Assembly (NCBI GenBank): GCA_019638395.1 | Contig: JAHBTX010000001.1 | Span: 868,001 to 932,000, forward strand | Direction of reading: 5' to 3' | DNA: 64,000 nucleotides | Origin: Cyclobacteriaceae bacterium | GTDB taxonomy: Bacteria > Bacteroidota > Bacteroidia > Cytophagales > Cyclobacteriaceae | Shown: positions 16,803 through 26,298 of the stretch, one piece after another | Layout: each line of letters opens with the position of its first letter | Numbering within the stretch: the first letter of the stretch is position 1 | Program-made: the position numbers and the translations under genes | Notes under the pieces: model-generated | Told to the model about the DNA's origin: nothing | Databases searched by the model: none | Seen by the model: the letters and a program-made list of their open reading frames with translations, nothing else

Positions 16803-17722
16803 TACGTTGAAGTTTTTGCGGTTAATGATCTGAAAATTTCTTCCAGCGAAAGCTGCTCTTGTTTTAAACCTACAAGCGACAAGTTATGCTCGGCTGCAAA
16901 ACGAAATACTTCGGGCCGTAAATCAACACCGGGTGCTACCGTAAGTTTATATACGCCCGGTGAAACGGCAATTAGTTGTTCCACCCCATGCAGCGCAGCT
17001 AACTTTTGTTCTTCAATGGGCGCATCAAACTCTACAACAAGTTGCATTTGTGGTTGCGACTTTAATAAAGCTGCCACCGGTGCATCTGCTACCAGTTCGC
17101 CCTGGTTTATAACAATTACCCGGTTGCAGATGGCTTGCACTTCCTGCATGATGTGCGTTGAGAAAATTACCGTTTTGCTGGCGCTGATTTCTTTTATCAG
17201 TTTCCTGATTTCTAAAATCTGGTTGGGATCGAGGCCGGTGGTGGGTTCATCTAACACCAGCACCTGCGGGTTATGAATTAACGCCTGCGCCAAACCTACC
17301 CGTTGCCGGTAGCCTTTTGAAAGTTGTTCTATCTTTTTATTCTGCTCACGCTCCAAGCCGCAAAGGGCCACAATCTCACCCACTCTGCTTTTCAACTCCC
17401 GATTGGCCAACTGAAATACCTTGCCTACAAAACGCAGATACTCGTGTACATACATATCCAGATAAAGTGGATTATGCTCGGGTAGATAACCCATTACCTG
17501 GCGCACTTGCAGCGATTGTGTGGTAACATCCAGCCCATTCACCAACACTTGCCCCGATGTGGGCGGCACGTAGCCGGTACTTATTTTCATGGTGGTAGAT
17601 TTACCGGCACCATTGGGGCCCAAAAAGCCAACAATCTCACCCGGTTGCACCGAGAATGAAATATTGTTAACGGCCTTTTGTTGTCCGTAAATTTTAGTGA
17701 GATTGGAAACCTGTAGCGACAT
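16802..17722 (-). CDS. gldA: Gliding motility ABC transporter ATP-binding protein GldA
   Basis: A 306-residue ABC ATPase. Walker A GPNGAGKS is at residues 35-42, the signature LSKGYRQRVG near 136, and Walker B VLVLDEP near 155 followed by TTGLDP; a switch histidine occurs in FSTHIMQEV. The C-terminal extension (about 220-306) is typical of GldA and ABC-2 drug-export ATPases. It is the first gene of the gldA-gldF-gldG-DUF4340 unit. A TACTTTTG promoter -7 sequence lies 13 bases upstream of its start codon. Confidence 0.94.
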   Translation of the reverse strand: MSLQVSNLTKIYGQQKAVNNISFSVQPGEIVGFLGPNGAGKSTTMKISTGYVPPTSGQVLVNGLDVTTQSLQVRQVMGYLPEHNPLYLDMYVHEYLRFVGKVFQLANRELKSRVGEIVALCGLEREQNKKIEQLSKGYRQRVGLAQALIHNPQVLVLDEPTTGLDPNQILEIRKLIKEISASKTVIFSTHIMQEVQAICNRVIVINQGELVADAPVAALLKSQPQMQLVVEFDAPIEEQKLAALHGVEQLIAVSPGVYKLTVAPGVDLRPEVFRFAAEHNLSLVGLKQEQLSLEEIFRSLTAKTST

Positions 17723-17734
17723 TTTTTAGCGCTG

Positions 17735-17742
17735 CAAAAGTA
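17735..17742 (-). promoter_or_regulatory. Bacteroidota -7 promoter element for gldA
   Basis: On the minus strand the sequence is TACTTTTG, an exact match to the Bacteroidota -7 consensus TAnnTTTG, followed by CAGCGC. The predicted start of transcription would be about 9 bases upstream of the gldA ATG. I see no clear TTTG -33 element at the usual spacing. Confidence 0.5.
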
Positions 17743-17864
17743 ATTTTAAAAGTTGAGAGTGCATAAGCCCGGGCCACTACTTACCAAACTACTTACTGGC
17801 CCATTAATTGCGTGATTAACATTGATTTGAGAATTTTGAAACGTAAAAAATCTGTTAACGAAAA

Positions 17865-19313
17865 ATGAGAAGCTGGATTGTATTGAGTTGCCTGTTGCTT
17901 TCAACAGTTGCCTGGGCGCAAAAAGGTTACAAACTGGATTTTACAGTGAAAGGCTGGAAAGATACAACGGCTTACCTGGGCTCTTACTATGGCGAACAAA
18001 CCCGGTTAAACGATACAGCACGCGTAAATAGTGCCGGCAATTTCACGTTCGACAATGCTAAGCCATTGCCACAGGGAGTTTATTTTATTGTACTGAATAA
18101 ATCGAAAATTTTTGATTTTGTAATCGGTGCCGTTCAACACTTTTCTATCGAAACTTCGGCCGATGATTTTTCGAAGGCAGTTGTTAAAGGCGATCCGGAC
18201 AATAAACTTTTCTTTGAGAACCTGCAGAACAACATGGTGCGGGGCAAAGAAGCAGACCCCTACATTACCATCCTACGCGACAGCACCCTGAAAGAAGATC
18301 AGAAAAAAGAAGCCCGCGAAAAATTTTCTAAAATAAGCGATCAGGTAATGGCTTATCAAAGGCAATTAATTGCCAACAACCCCGGTACGATGACAGCCCG
18401 GCTACTGAAGTCATCACAAACTATTGAGATTCCACCGGCACCTAAAAAAGCCGATGGTACTATTGATTCAACCTTTCAGTTGCGATACTACCGCACCCAC
18501 TTCTTCGATAATTTTGATCTGGCTGATGATGCTCTGATTCGCTTACCGCGCCCCACTTATCAGGAAAAAGTAAAAGAATATCTTGAAAAACTTTATGCAC
18601 CGGTACCTGATACCATTATGATGGCGATTGACGGTCTGGTTGCTAAGGCAAAGAAAAACCCGGAAACCTATAAATACCTGGTTTGGAATTGCATGTTCCT
18701 CTATCAAAACCCGGAGATAATGGGGCTGGATGAAGTGTTTGTACGGCTATTCGATAAATACTTTGCCACAGGCGAAATGGATTACTGGATTGCAGCCTCC
18801 ATGAAAAAAAGCGTGAAGGAGTATGCCGATAAACTGCGCACTAGTTTAGTTGGCAAAACGGGAGCAAACCTGATTATGCAGGACATTAACCTGCAACCCA
18901 AGTCGATGTACGATATAAAAAATAAATATACTATCCTGTGGATTTATGATCCTGATTGCGGCCATTGCAAAGAAGAAACCCCCAGGCTGGTAGAGTTTTA
19001 CAATAAGAACCGTGCAAAATTTGATATCCAGGTATTTGCTGTTGCTTCTGATACTTCGCTGCAAAAAATGCGCACCTTTATTAAAACAATGAAAACCGAG
19101 CCGTGGGTAAATGTAAACGGCCCCCGTACCTACCTACCCCAACATTATTCAAAGTTGTATTATGCCGAGTCCACCCCATCGCTTTATATCCTGGACCGCG
19201 ATCATAAAATAATTGCCAAAAAATTACCTGTAAAACAATTAGAAGACTTCTTTACGCGCCACGAAAAGTTTGTTCAGAATCGTAAAACCGGAGTTCAGAA
19301 AAATGGGCAATAG
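17865..19313 (+). CDS. Secreted thioredoxin-like protein (DUF4369/DUF5106-type)
   Basis: A 482-residue exported protein. Signal peptide residues 1-18 end in AWAQ. Residues about 20-125 resemble DUF4369 (a beta-sandwich domain common at the front of Bacteroidota thiol-disulfide proteins), the middle (about 130-330) is DUF5106-like, and the C-terminal third is a thioredoxin-like fold with the redox motif CGHC in YDPDCGHCKEETP and the cis-proline region STPSLYILD. It probably acts as a periplasmic thiol-disulfide oxidoreductase; its target is unknown. It is divergent from gldA and monocistronic. Confidence 0.82.
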   Translation: MRSWIVLSCLLLSTVAWAQKGYKLDFTVKGWKDTTAYLGSYYGEQTRLNDTARVNSAGNFTFDNAKPLPQGVYFIVLNKSKIFDFVIGAVQHFSIETSADDFSKAVVKGDPDNKLFFENLQNNMVRGKEADPYITILRDSTLKEDQKKEAREKFSKISDQVMAYQRQLIANNPGTMTARLLKSSQTIEIPPAPKKADGTIDSTFQLRYYRTHFFDNFDLADDALIRLPRPTYQEKVKEYLEKLYAPVPDTIMMAIDGLVAKAKKNPETYKYLVWNCMFLYQNPEIMGLDEVFVRLFDKYFATGEMDYWIAASMKKSVKEYADKLRTSLVGKTGANLIMQDINLQPKSMYDIKNKYTILWIYDPDCGHCKEETPRLVEFYNKNRAKFDIQVFAVASDTSLQKMRTFIKTMKTEPWVNVNGPRTYLPQHYSKLYYAESTPSLYILDRDHKIIAKKLPVKQLEDFFTRHEKFVQNRKTGVQKNGQ

Positions 19314-19489
19314 ATAGCCGAAAAACGATAGGAGGATGTTTCAATGTTAGTTCGCTACCTATCATATTGGCAATGAAATCGCGTTTCACTACAATAATTT
19401 GAGGTTTTAGCCAAAAAATCGGTAAACCAATGCAACTATTTACCTGGAAGGGAGTATCTAAGGTATAAATCAGAACCTATACAACGTTT

Positions 19490-19951
19490 ATGGCCTTGCT
19501 CGACTCACTATTCGGTAAAAAGAAAAAAGAATTCAAAGCCTCTTGCCAGATTACAAAAGAACCCATCGAAAAAGGTTTTGGGTACTTACTCACCACAGCT
19601 CAGGTGGTAACCTCCAAAAAATATTGGGATATGATTATGACCGAACCGGAAACACTTTCCTACACGGTATCGCACTTTAAAAATCAAGCGAGCGGAACTC
19701 AAATGCGCTCTATGATTTTTGATAAATATGCAACCATCGCCAAGGCCTGGATTATAAGCGACTCCATCATTAACTACTTCGATGTTGATAAAACTACCGC
19801 CCGCGAGCACGCCAAAAAGTGGTGGGCATCGGAAGGGAGTTTTACACCTGAAAATATAGGACCTGCCGAACAAGTACTGGAAGCAACCGAGTACACCCAT
19901 CTTAAAGATTATGCTATTCTGGAAGCAGGACGCAGCCGGGTAGCAATTTAG
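19490..19951 (+). CDS. Hypothetical protein (153 residues)
   Basis: I do not recognise this family. The protein is soluble with no signal peptide, has a lysine-rich start (FGKKKKEFKAS), a single early cysteine in SCQITKEPIEKG, and a C-terminal half with KWWASEG and many charged residues. The ATG at 19490 is the natural start. It converges with the polyprenyl synthase gene, overlapping its stop by 4 bases. Codon use matches its neighbours, so it looks like a real resident gene. Confidence 0.72.
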   Translation: MALLDSLFGKKKKEFKASCQITKEPIEKGFGYLLTTAQVVTSKKYWDMIMTEPETLSYTVSHFKNQASGTQMRSMIFDKYATIAKAWIISDSIINYFDVDKTTAREHAKKWWASEGSFTPENIGPAEQVLEATEYTHLKDYAILEAGRSRVAI

Positions 19952-20922
19952 CTCTTGCGTTCGATCGTAAACTGAACCAGATCAATCAAAGAAGTTTTGT
20001 AGGTTGATGCAGGCAACGGTTCTAAAATGGTAAGCGCTTGTTGGTGGTATTCTTCCATTTTGGCTTTTGCATATTCAATCCCGCCTGATTTCTTCACAAA
20101 ATCAATAACCGATTTGATTTTGCTTTGATCTTCGGAGCCACTTTTTACCAAACTTATAATCTTACGTTTTTCCAACCACCCTGCTTTGGATAATGCATGA
20201 ATGAGAGGCAACGTCATTTTTTTTTCTTTGATATCAATACCCACCGGCTTCCCGATTTCTTCATCGCCATAATCAAACAAGTCATCTTTAATCTGGAATG
20301 CCATACCCACACACTCGCCAAATTTTTTCATGTGGGCAATAGCAGTACTATCAGCACCAGCCGAACTGGCCCCCACAGCACAGCAGGAGGCAATTAAGGA
20401 AGCTGTTTTTTGGCGTATGATTTCGTAGTACACATCTTCCTGAATATCCAGGCGCCTGGCTTTTTCCATTTGCAGCAATTCGCCTTCACTCATTTCCTGT
20501 ACCGATGTATTCACAATCCGGAGTAGGTTAAACTCATCGTGTTCCAGCGATAAGGCCATACCACGTGAGAGCAGGAAATCGCCTACCAACACAGCAATTT
20601 TATTTTTCCAGAGTGCATTTACCGAAAAAAAACCCCTGCGGTAATCCGAAGCATCTACTACATCATCATGCACCAGCGAGGCGGTGTGCAATAATTCTAT
20701 CAAGGCTGCACCCCGATAGGTAGATTCGCCAATGGTGCCTGTAGCACCTGCACTTAAAAACACAAACAGCGGTCGCATTTGCTTGCCTTTGCGCTTTACA
20801 ATGTAGGTCATGATTTTGTCTAACAGCATTACGCGGGTTTTCATAGAAGCCCTGAACTTATGTTCGAACTCTTCCATTTCGCGGGCCACCGGAGCCTTAA
20901 TGCTATCGAGCTTTTTGGACAT
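19948..20922 (-). CDS. Polyprenyl (all-trans isoprenoid) diphosphate synthase
   Basis: A 324-residue trans-isoprenyl diphosphate synthase of the IspB type, which extends farnesyl diphosphate with isopentenyl diphosphate, most likely to make the side chain of menaquinone. GKQMRP (about 46-51), the first aspartate-rich motif DDVVD (about 86-90) followed by the YRRG arginine pair, and the second motif DDLFDYGDEEIGKPVG are all present. The ATG at 20922 is chosen over an upstream TTG at 20931. Confidence 0.93.
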   Translation of the reverse strand: MSKKLDSIKAPVAREMEEFEHKFRASMKTRVMLLDKIMTYIVKRKGKQMRPLFVFLSAGATGTIGESTYRGAALIELLHTASLVHDDVVDASDYRRGFFSVNALWKNKIAVLVGDFLLSRGMALSLEHDEFNLLRIVNTSVQEMSEGELLQMEKARRLDIQEDVYYEIIRQKTASLIASCCAVGASSAGADSTAIAHMKKFGECVGMAFQIKDDLFDYGDEEIGKPVGIDIKEKKMTLPLIHALSKAGWLEKRKIISLVKSGSEDQSKIKSVIDFVKKSGGIEYAKAKMEEYHQQALTILEPLPASTYKTSLIDLVQFTIERKS

Positions 20923-21018
20923 GCGCTGCAATAATACGCAATCGTTGCCTTGTCATAAAATAACTTTTGCAACCTTATACTTTTACATACTTGCTACATA
21001 TTATGTACTTTCGGAGCC

Positions 21019-21858
21019 ATGAAGTGGATTGATGAACGCTGGGAACAGGTATTTTTTATATTGGCTGTTCTGGCCGCAGCCTTTATTTTATCAAGAATAC
21101 TGCGTATGCTCATTGGCCGGTTTATACGCAGCGCGGCCACCAAATTAAAAGTAGATCCAACCCGCTATAACTTTTTCAAAAACGCAGTTGATTTTATCAT
21201 ATTTCTAACTGCTGCCATTATCATATTCCGATCCATACCCTATTTCCGGTCGGTTGGAACTACGTTGCTTACCGGAGCTGGTGTACTGGCTGCCATTGTA
21301 GGGTTTGCCTCTCAATCGGCATTCTCAAATATTATAAGCGGATTTTTTCTGGTTATTTTTAAGCCCTTTAGCGTGGGCGATCGGGTGCGGATAGGCCAAC
21401 TTTACCAGGGCGATGTAGAAGATATTACCCTGCGCCATACCGTAATTAAGGATTTTGAAAACCGAAGAATCGTAATTCCCAACAGTGTTATCAGCAACGA
21501 AACCATTGTTAACTCTACCCTTACCGATGAGAAGACCTGTATTTTTATTGAGGTGCCCGTAACTTTTCAGGCTCCCCTCAGCAAGGCAATTCAAATTATA
21601 CAGGAGGCCTGCCTGCAACATCCGTATTGCATCGATAACCGATCGCCCGAAGAGTTAACCAAAGGCGAAGCACCTGTGGTTGTGCGGGTTATAACTTATG
21701 GTGATTTCGGGCTGCAGCTTCGCGGTTATGCCTGGGCCCACACGCCCGCTCTTGCATTCGAGCTAAAGTGCGATGTTTTAAAAGCTGTACAGGAAAAGTT
21801 CTTAATCGAGAAAATTGAATTTGGCTATCCGGGCCGTATTATGATCTCCAAATCTTAA
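21019..21858 (+). CDS. Small-conductance mechanosensitive channel (MscS family)
   Basis: A 279-residue MscS-type channel. It has three N-terminal helices (about 8-30, 52-70, and pore helix 75-110, GAGVLAAIVGFASQ and NIISGFFLVIFKPF) and a cytoplasmic beta domain with VGDRVRIG and the family's downstream NRRIVIPNSVI signature. These channels open on membrane stretch to release solutes in hypo-osmotic shock. It is the first of a group of ion-transport genes. Confidence 0.92.
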   Translation: MKWIDERWEQVFFILAVLAAAFILSRILRMLIGRFIRSAATKLKVDPTRYNFFKNAVDFIIFLTAAIIIFRSIPYFRSVGTTLLTGAGVLAAIVGFASQSAFSNIISGFFLVIFKPFSVGDRVRIGQLYQGDVEDITLRHTVIKDFENRRIVIPNSVISNETIVNSTLTDEKTCIFIEVPVTFQAPLSKAIQIIQEACLQHPYCIDNRSPEELTKGEAPVVVRVITYGDFGLQLRGYAWAHTPALAFELKCDVLKAVQEKFLIEKIEFGYPGRIMISKS

Positions 21859-21985
21859 TTTTTAGTTATTCAGAGATTTAAAGTTAATAGACGATCAATA
21901 AAATATGCGATTACTGTTAACTCTTTGCTTTCGAAACTGTGTTTGAAATGCATTTGAAGCAGTAACCCACCAATTGTTATAAACA

Positions 21986-23047
21986 ATGAAAGGAACTAAA
22001 ACAAAAAGAAAAGCCGCTCTTAAGCATTTGAACGAACACCTGACGGAACACGTGCACAAGGCCGGCAACGAAGGTATATTAGAATTAATTTGTTACAACG
22101 AAACTTCCATTACCTTTCACAACAATATTCCCATAGAGGAACTGCTTTTAAAATGCGATGAGGACCAAACAAGCTGGATCAATGTAGATGGCCTTACCGA
22201 TGAAGGTTTGATTCAAAAAATAAGTAAACACTTCAACCTGCACTACCTGCTGGTAGAGGATGTGCTGAATACCGACCATCAACCCAAAGCCGATGAATTT
22301 GAAGATCATCTTTTCTTTACGCTAAAAATGCTGTACCGCATTGAAGGCGAAAGTATTGATTACGAGCACATCAGTTTTGTATTGGGTAAAAACTATCTGT
22401 TATCCTTTCAGGAAAAAGAGGGCGATATTTTTGATAACCTGCGCAGCAGGCTTAAACAAGATAACGGAATAATACGCAAGCGGGGTGCTGATTACCTGCT
22501 GTACCGCCTCATCGATTCTATTGTGGATAGTTATTATTCCATTTTAGACAGTATCGGCCAACGAATTGAAGCTATTGAAGATAATATTTCCAAAAGTGCC
22601 ACAGAGTTAGACTTTATTGAAATACAAAAGCTTCGAAAGGAGTTTATTTACCTGCGCAAAGTAGTTTATCCATTGCGCGAGGCCTTAAACAAAGTAATTA
22701 AAAATGAAGAAGGCTTTATTGAAGAACGCAATGAAAAATACTTCTCGGATGTGTACGATCACGTAATTCATTTGATCGACTCACTGGATACTTACAAAGA
22801 CCTTACTTCTACCCTGATGGATTTATACATGAATACCATTAATTACCGGATGAACGAGGTAATGAAACTACTAACCGTTATAACCACCATCTTCATTCCA
22901 TTATCCTTTATTGCCGGTGTATATGGTATGAACTTCCACAATATGCCCGAACTTGAAATGCACTACGGTTATTATTGGATACTGGGAATAATGGGTGCAA
23001 TCTTTTTGGCTATGATTGGCTATTTTAAGTATAAAAAGTGGTTTTAG
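21986..23047 (+). CDS. corA: Magnesium/cobalt transporter CorA
   Basis: A 353-residue CorA-family transporter. The N-terminal cytoplasmic domain is mostly alpha/beta with long helices; the two C-terminal helices are preceded by the selectivity motif GMN (residues 314-316, in YGMNFHNMPEL), which defines the family. It forms a pentameric Mg2+ channel in the inner membrane. The ATG at 21986 is clear. Its neighbour is a CorC-type CBS gene, which in several bacteria is linked to magnesium handling. Confidence 0.95.
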   Translation: MKGTKTKRKAALKHLNEHLTEHVHKAGNEGILELICYNETSITFHNNIPIEELLLKCDEDQTSWINVDGLTDEGLIQKISKHFNLHYLLVEDVLNTDHQPKADEFEDHLFFTLKMLYRIEGESIDYEHISFVLGKNYLLSFQEKEGDIFDNLRSRLKQDNGIIRKRGADYLLYRLIDSIVDSYYSILDSIGQRIEAIEDNISKSATELDFIEIQKLRKEFIYLRKVVYPLREALNKVIKNEEGFIEERNEKYFSDVYDHVIHLIDSLDTYKDLTSTLMDLYMNTINYRMNEVMKLLTVITTIFIPLSFIAGVYGMNFHNMPELEMHYGYYWILGIMGAIFLAMIGYFKYKKWF

Positions 23048-23076
23048 CAGGCGGATAATTATAGTTAACCCTTTAA

Positions 23077-24372
23077 TTAATCTTGCGGGGTTTCGTCCTG
23101 CAATCTCACCTCCACCTGTTCGGGCAGGGTTTGGTTAATTTTGAGCACTTTAATTTTGTAATTAAACAATACAAACTCGTCCCCTTCTTTTATAGCAGGA
23201 CGCTCGTATGTTATAAGCCCGGCCAGCGTTTCGTATTCTTCTGATTCCGGAAAGGGTACTTCCAGTAATTTGTTGATATCGTGCAACGATGATTGGGCGG
23301 CAATTAAGAAAGTTTGTTTTTCAATTGGTACTACTATCTGCTGTTCCTGATCATGTTCGTCCTGAATTTCACCTACCAACTCTTCCAATATATCCTCTAA
23401 TGTTACCAACCCGATAATGCCTCCAAACTCGCTTACCACAAATGCCATTTGCGCTTTGGTGCGTTGAAAATCGCGCAGCAATACATCAATTGGTTTTGTT
23501 TCGGGTATAAAATGTACCGGCCGCATTATATCTTTTAATGTTTTGCCATTGTTTTGAATAAAGGTTGATACAATATCCTTGGAGTGTACAACACCAATAA
23601 TCTCATCGCGGTTAACTTCGTAAATAGGATACCGCGAGTACCCCTCCTTTAACAAAATATCCAGTGCTCCGGCAATGGTAGTGTCTGATTTTATCATACT
23701 CATTTTTACACGCGGCACCATTACTTGCCGGGCTACGCGATTATCAAAATCAAACACGTTTTGTATCAACTCCCGTTCAGAAGTTTCAATGGCGCCACCT
23801 TCTTCGCTTTCGGCTATAATCAGTTTTAGTTCTTCTTCGGAGTGTATTTCAATTTCGCTCATCGGCTTAATGCCAAATATTTTTAGAATAAGGTTGGCGA
23901 AACCATTCAACAACCAGATAAATGGCCTGAACACAAAGTAGAAAACACGTAAGGCAATAGATACCCGCAAGGTGGTAGTGGCCGGGTAGCGAATAGCAAT
24001 TGACTTGGGGGCTAATTCGCCAAAAACAATGTGTAACACGGTAAGCACAAAAAATGCTACCGGCATGGCTACGCGGTGGGCAGCAGCTTCGCTTAGGTTA
24101 ATACCCATACCATGCATGGCACTTAACACTAATTCTGAAACCACATCTTCACCCACCCAGCCTAAGCCCAAACTGGCCAGGGTTATACCCAATTGCGTGG
24201 CAGCCAGAAATCCATCCAGGTTGTTAACAATTACTTTTGCTGCTTCTTTAGAGAGAGTTCCTTTTTCGAGTGCTATTTGAGAGGAACGAACTTTAACAAT
24301 GGCAAATTCTGCTGCAACAAAGAACCCATTCAAAAAAACAAGAAAGAGTGTAATAAAAAGCTCGAACGTCAT
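23077..24372 (-). CDS. Hemolysin/CNNM family protein (DUF21-CBS-CorC_HlyC)
   Basis: A 431-residue membrane protein with the order DUF21/CNNM transmembrane region (residues about 1-190), two CBS domains (about 210-330) and a C-terminal CorC_HlyC domain (about 345-430). The ATG at 24372 is preferred over a TTG at 24384. Members act in Mg2+ or Co2+ transport or its regulation; the older 'hemolysin' name is not evidence of toxicity. It converges with corA (29 bases between stops) and diverges from the Ca/Na antiporter. Confidence 0.92.
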   Translation of the reverse strand: MTFELFITLFLVFLNGFFVAAEFAIVKVRSSQIALEKGTLSKEAAKVIVNNLDGFLAATQLGITLASLGLGWVGEDVVSELVLSAMHGMGINLSEAAAHRVAMPVAFFVLTVLHIVFGELAPKSIAIRYPATTTLRVSIALRVFYFVFRPFIWLLNGFANLILKIFGIKPMSEIEIHSEEELKLIIAESEEGGAIETSERELIQNVFDFDNRVARQVMVPRVKMSMIKSDTTIAGALDILLKEGYSRYPIYEVNRDEIIGVVHSKDIVSTFIQNNGKTLKDIMRPVHFIPETKPIDVLLRDFQRTKAQMAFVVSEFGGIIGLVTLEDILEELVGEIQDEHDQEQQIVVPIEKQTFLIAAQSSLHDINKLLEVPFPESEEYETLAGLITYERPAIKEGDEFVLFNYKIKVLKINQTLPEQVEVRLQDETPQD

Positions 24373-24493
24373 TGACTTAGCCAAACCACAAATCTAACAA
24401 GAAACCCCGTTTTTATGCACCTAATTTTTTGAATGTACCTTTTAGTTCGATAAGTGAAAAAATCTATATTTAGGAATCCCTAAACCAAACGCT

Positions 24494-25453
24494 ATGTTAT
24501 TGACGGTTACCCTGTTACTTCTTGGATTTGTAATTCTTATAAAAGGGGCAGATTTTCTGGTAAATGGTGCTTCTTCGGTTGCCAAAAAATTTAATATCTC
24601 CTCAATTGCTATTGGCCTTACCGTAGTGGCTTTTGGTACCTCTACCCCCGAGTTATTGGTAAGCATAACTTCATCGCTTAAGAATTATAATGCCGCAGCG
24701 TTTGGTAATATAATCGGGAGTAACAACTTTAATATTTTGTTCATTTTAGGGGTTGCCGGGCTTATTTTTCCTTTGGCCGTTTTGCGCAATACCATACGAT
24801 ACGAAATACCCGTTTCGCTGGCTGCTGTTGGTGTAGTGTATTTACTGGTAAACGACCGGCATCTCTTTGGCACCGAAAGCAATTTGTTAACCCGAGTTGA
24901 TGCCCTGGTGCTGTTAATACTTTTTGGCTTGTTTATGCTCTACGTTTATAAAAGCATTGCCCATAGCCAGGATATGGATCAGGATTCTATTAAGATTTAT
25001 TCAGGCTGGGTATCGGCCTTATTAATTACAGCCGGGTTGTGTATGCTGGTAGGCGGTGGCACACTGGTAGTGGATAATGCTATTACACTCGCACACTATT
25101 TTAACCTGAGCGATAAACTAATCGGATTAACCATTTTGGCTATTGGTACCTCACTACCAGAGTTGGCCACATCGGCTGTAGCCGCATACCGCAAAAACAC
25201 GGATATTGCCATAGGCAATGTTATTGGTTCTAATTTATTCAACCTCCTTTTTATACTCCCCATTACCGCCCTTATAAGGCCACTGCCTTTTAACCCGGCT
25301 CTTAATTTTGATTTGCTGGTATTAGCTGTGGCTACCGGGCTACTTATTGTTTTTATGTTTACGCTTACAGCTCGCAAGCTGGATCGCTTTGAAGCCTTTC
25401 TAATGCTGGCTGCTTATTTCGCTTATACCATTTACCTGATACAAATTGATTAA
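24494..25453 (+). CDS. Calcium/sodium antiporter (CaCA family)
   Basis: A 319-residue CaCA-family exchanger. The two internally repeated halves are visible: VAFGTSTPELLVS with GNIIGSNNFNILFILG in the first, and AIGTSLPELATS with GNVIGSNLFNLLFIL in the second. Such acidic and polar alpha repeats bind Ca2+ and Na+ or H+. About ten helices are predicted by eye. It is the last of the ion-transport cluster. Confidence 0.93.
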   Translation: MLLTVTLLLLGFVILIKGADFLVNGASSVAKKFNISSIAIGLTVVAFGTSTPELLVSITSSLKNYNAAAFGNIIGSNNFNILFILGVAGLIFPLAVLRNTIRYEIPVSLAAVGVVYLLVNDRHLFGTESNLLTRVDALVLLILFGLFMLYVYKSIAHSQDMDQDSIKIYSGWVSALLITAGLCMLVGGGTLVVDNAITLAHYFNLSDKLIGLTILAIGTSLPELATSAVAAYRKNTDIAIGNVIGSNLFNLLFILPITALIRPLPFNPALNFDLLVLAVATGLLIVFMFTLTARKLDRFEAFLMLAAYFAYTIYLIQID

Positions 25454-25565
25454 CATGGAAATGATCATTACGACACATGCACCAATTTGATAATTCAGCC
25501 CCCTGTACTAGCATGCCAAACTATACTATGCAGGAATGCTGTCTTAAATAAAAATATAGTAACAC

Positions 25566-26213
25566 ATGAAACCCGTACTTGCTTTGTGCATTTTATTATT
25601 TGGCAGTTGTGCCGGGTTTAAAAATTCTCCAAAATATCAACTACAAAACGATTTTTATCTTTTTCACCAGCCCGGCCAAAAGCCAACGCGTGTGTATGTA
25701 AATGTTAAAGAGGACTCCATTGTAGTAACCCGGGTTGACCAAACTGTTGACGTGGTAAGGGGTACTGATGAATTTTTTAAAAAGCGTACGCTGGATATTG
25801 ATGTGATGAGTATTGCCTTCAAGTACCGCCCCACAGTTTTTGATTTTCCGCGGCAGTTAAACACCAACTTTAACGGAAACATTTTTATAGGCTATCGGGT
25901 AGATAGATTTTGGCTTGATTTTAAACAAACACCTGCCGGCACTTCAAAGCAACTTTCGCACCGGGCTATTACAGTAGGTGCCTTTGGTGGCATTGGTAAT
26001 ACCTTTGTGAGCCCGTGGACAACCGGCAACCGTATTGCAGACGAATATGACGGATTTATCCTTTCGCGGGGATTTGCAACCATGGTTGGATTAAATAACC
26101 TGACGGTAGGTATTGGGTTAGGTTGGGATTACCTCACCGATCGGGATAAATCAGTTTGGATTTATCAGAACAAACCGTGGGTAGGCTTAGCAGTTGGCTT
26201 AAACATCAATTAA
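25566..26213 (+). CDS. Hypothetical lipoprotein, beta-rich
   Basis: I do not recognise the family. The first 16 residues form a lipoprotein signal ending in the lipobox LFGSC (Cys15). The remainder is rich in aromatic residues and alternating beta-strand patterns (NGNIFIGYRVDRFWLDF, LTVGIGLGWDYL), suggesting an outer-membrane or surface beta structure. It stands alone between a plus-strand antiporter and a convergent minus-strand gene. Confidence 0.7.
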   Translation: MKPVLALCILLFGSCAGFKNSPKYQLQNDFYLFHQPGQKPTRVYVNVKEDSIVVTRVDQTVDVVRGTDEFFKKRTLDIDVMSIAFKYRPTVFDFPRQLNTNFNGNIFIGYRVDRFWLDFKQTPAGTSKQLSHRAITVGAFGGIGNTFVSPWTTGNRIADEYDGFILSRGFATMVGLNNLTVGIGLGWDYLTDRDKSVWIYQNKPWVGLAVGLNIN

Positions 26214-26298
26214 GCCTTGATTAAATCTGTTAGAAAGAATTTGAATGTTGATTGGGATTGAAAGCACTGTGTTGGAAAAGAATAACGCAGGTGATTGC

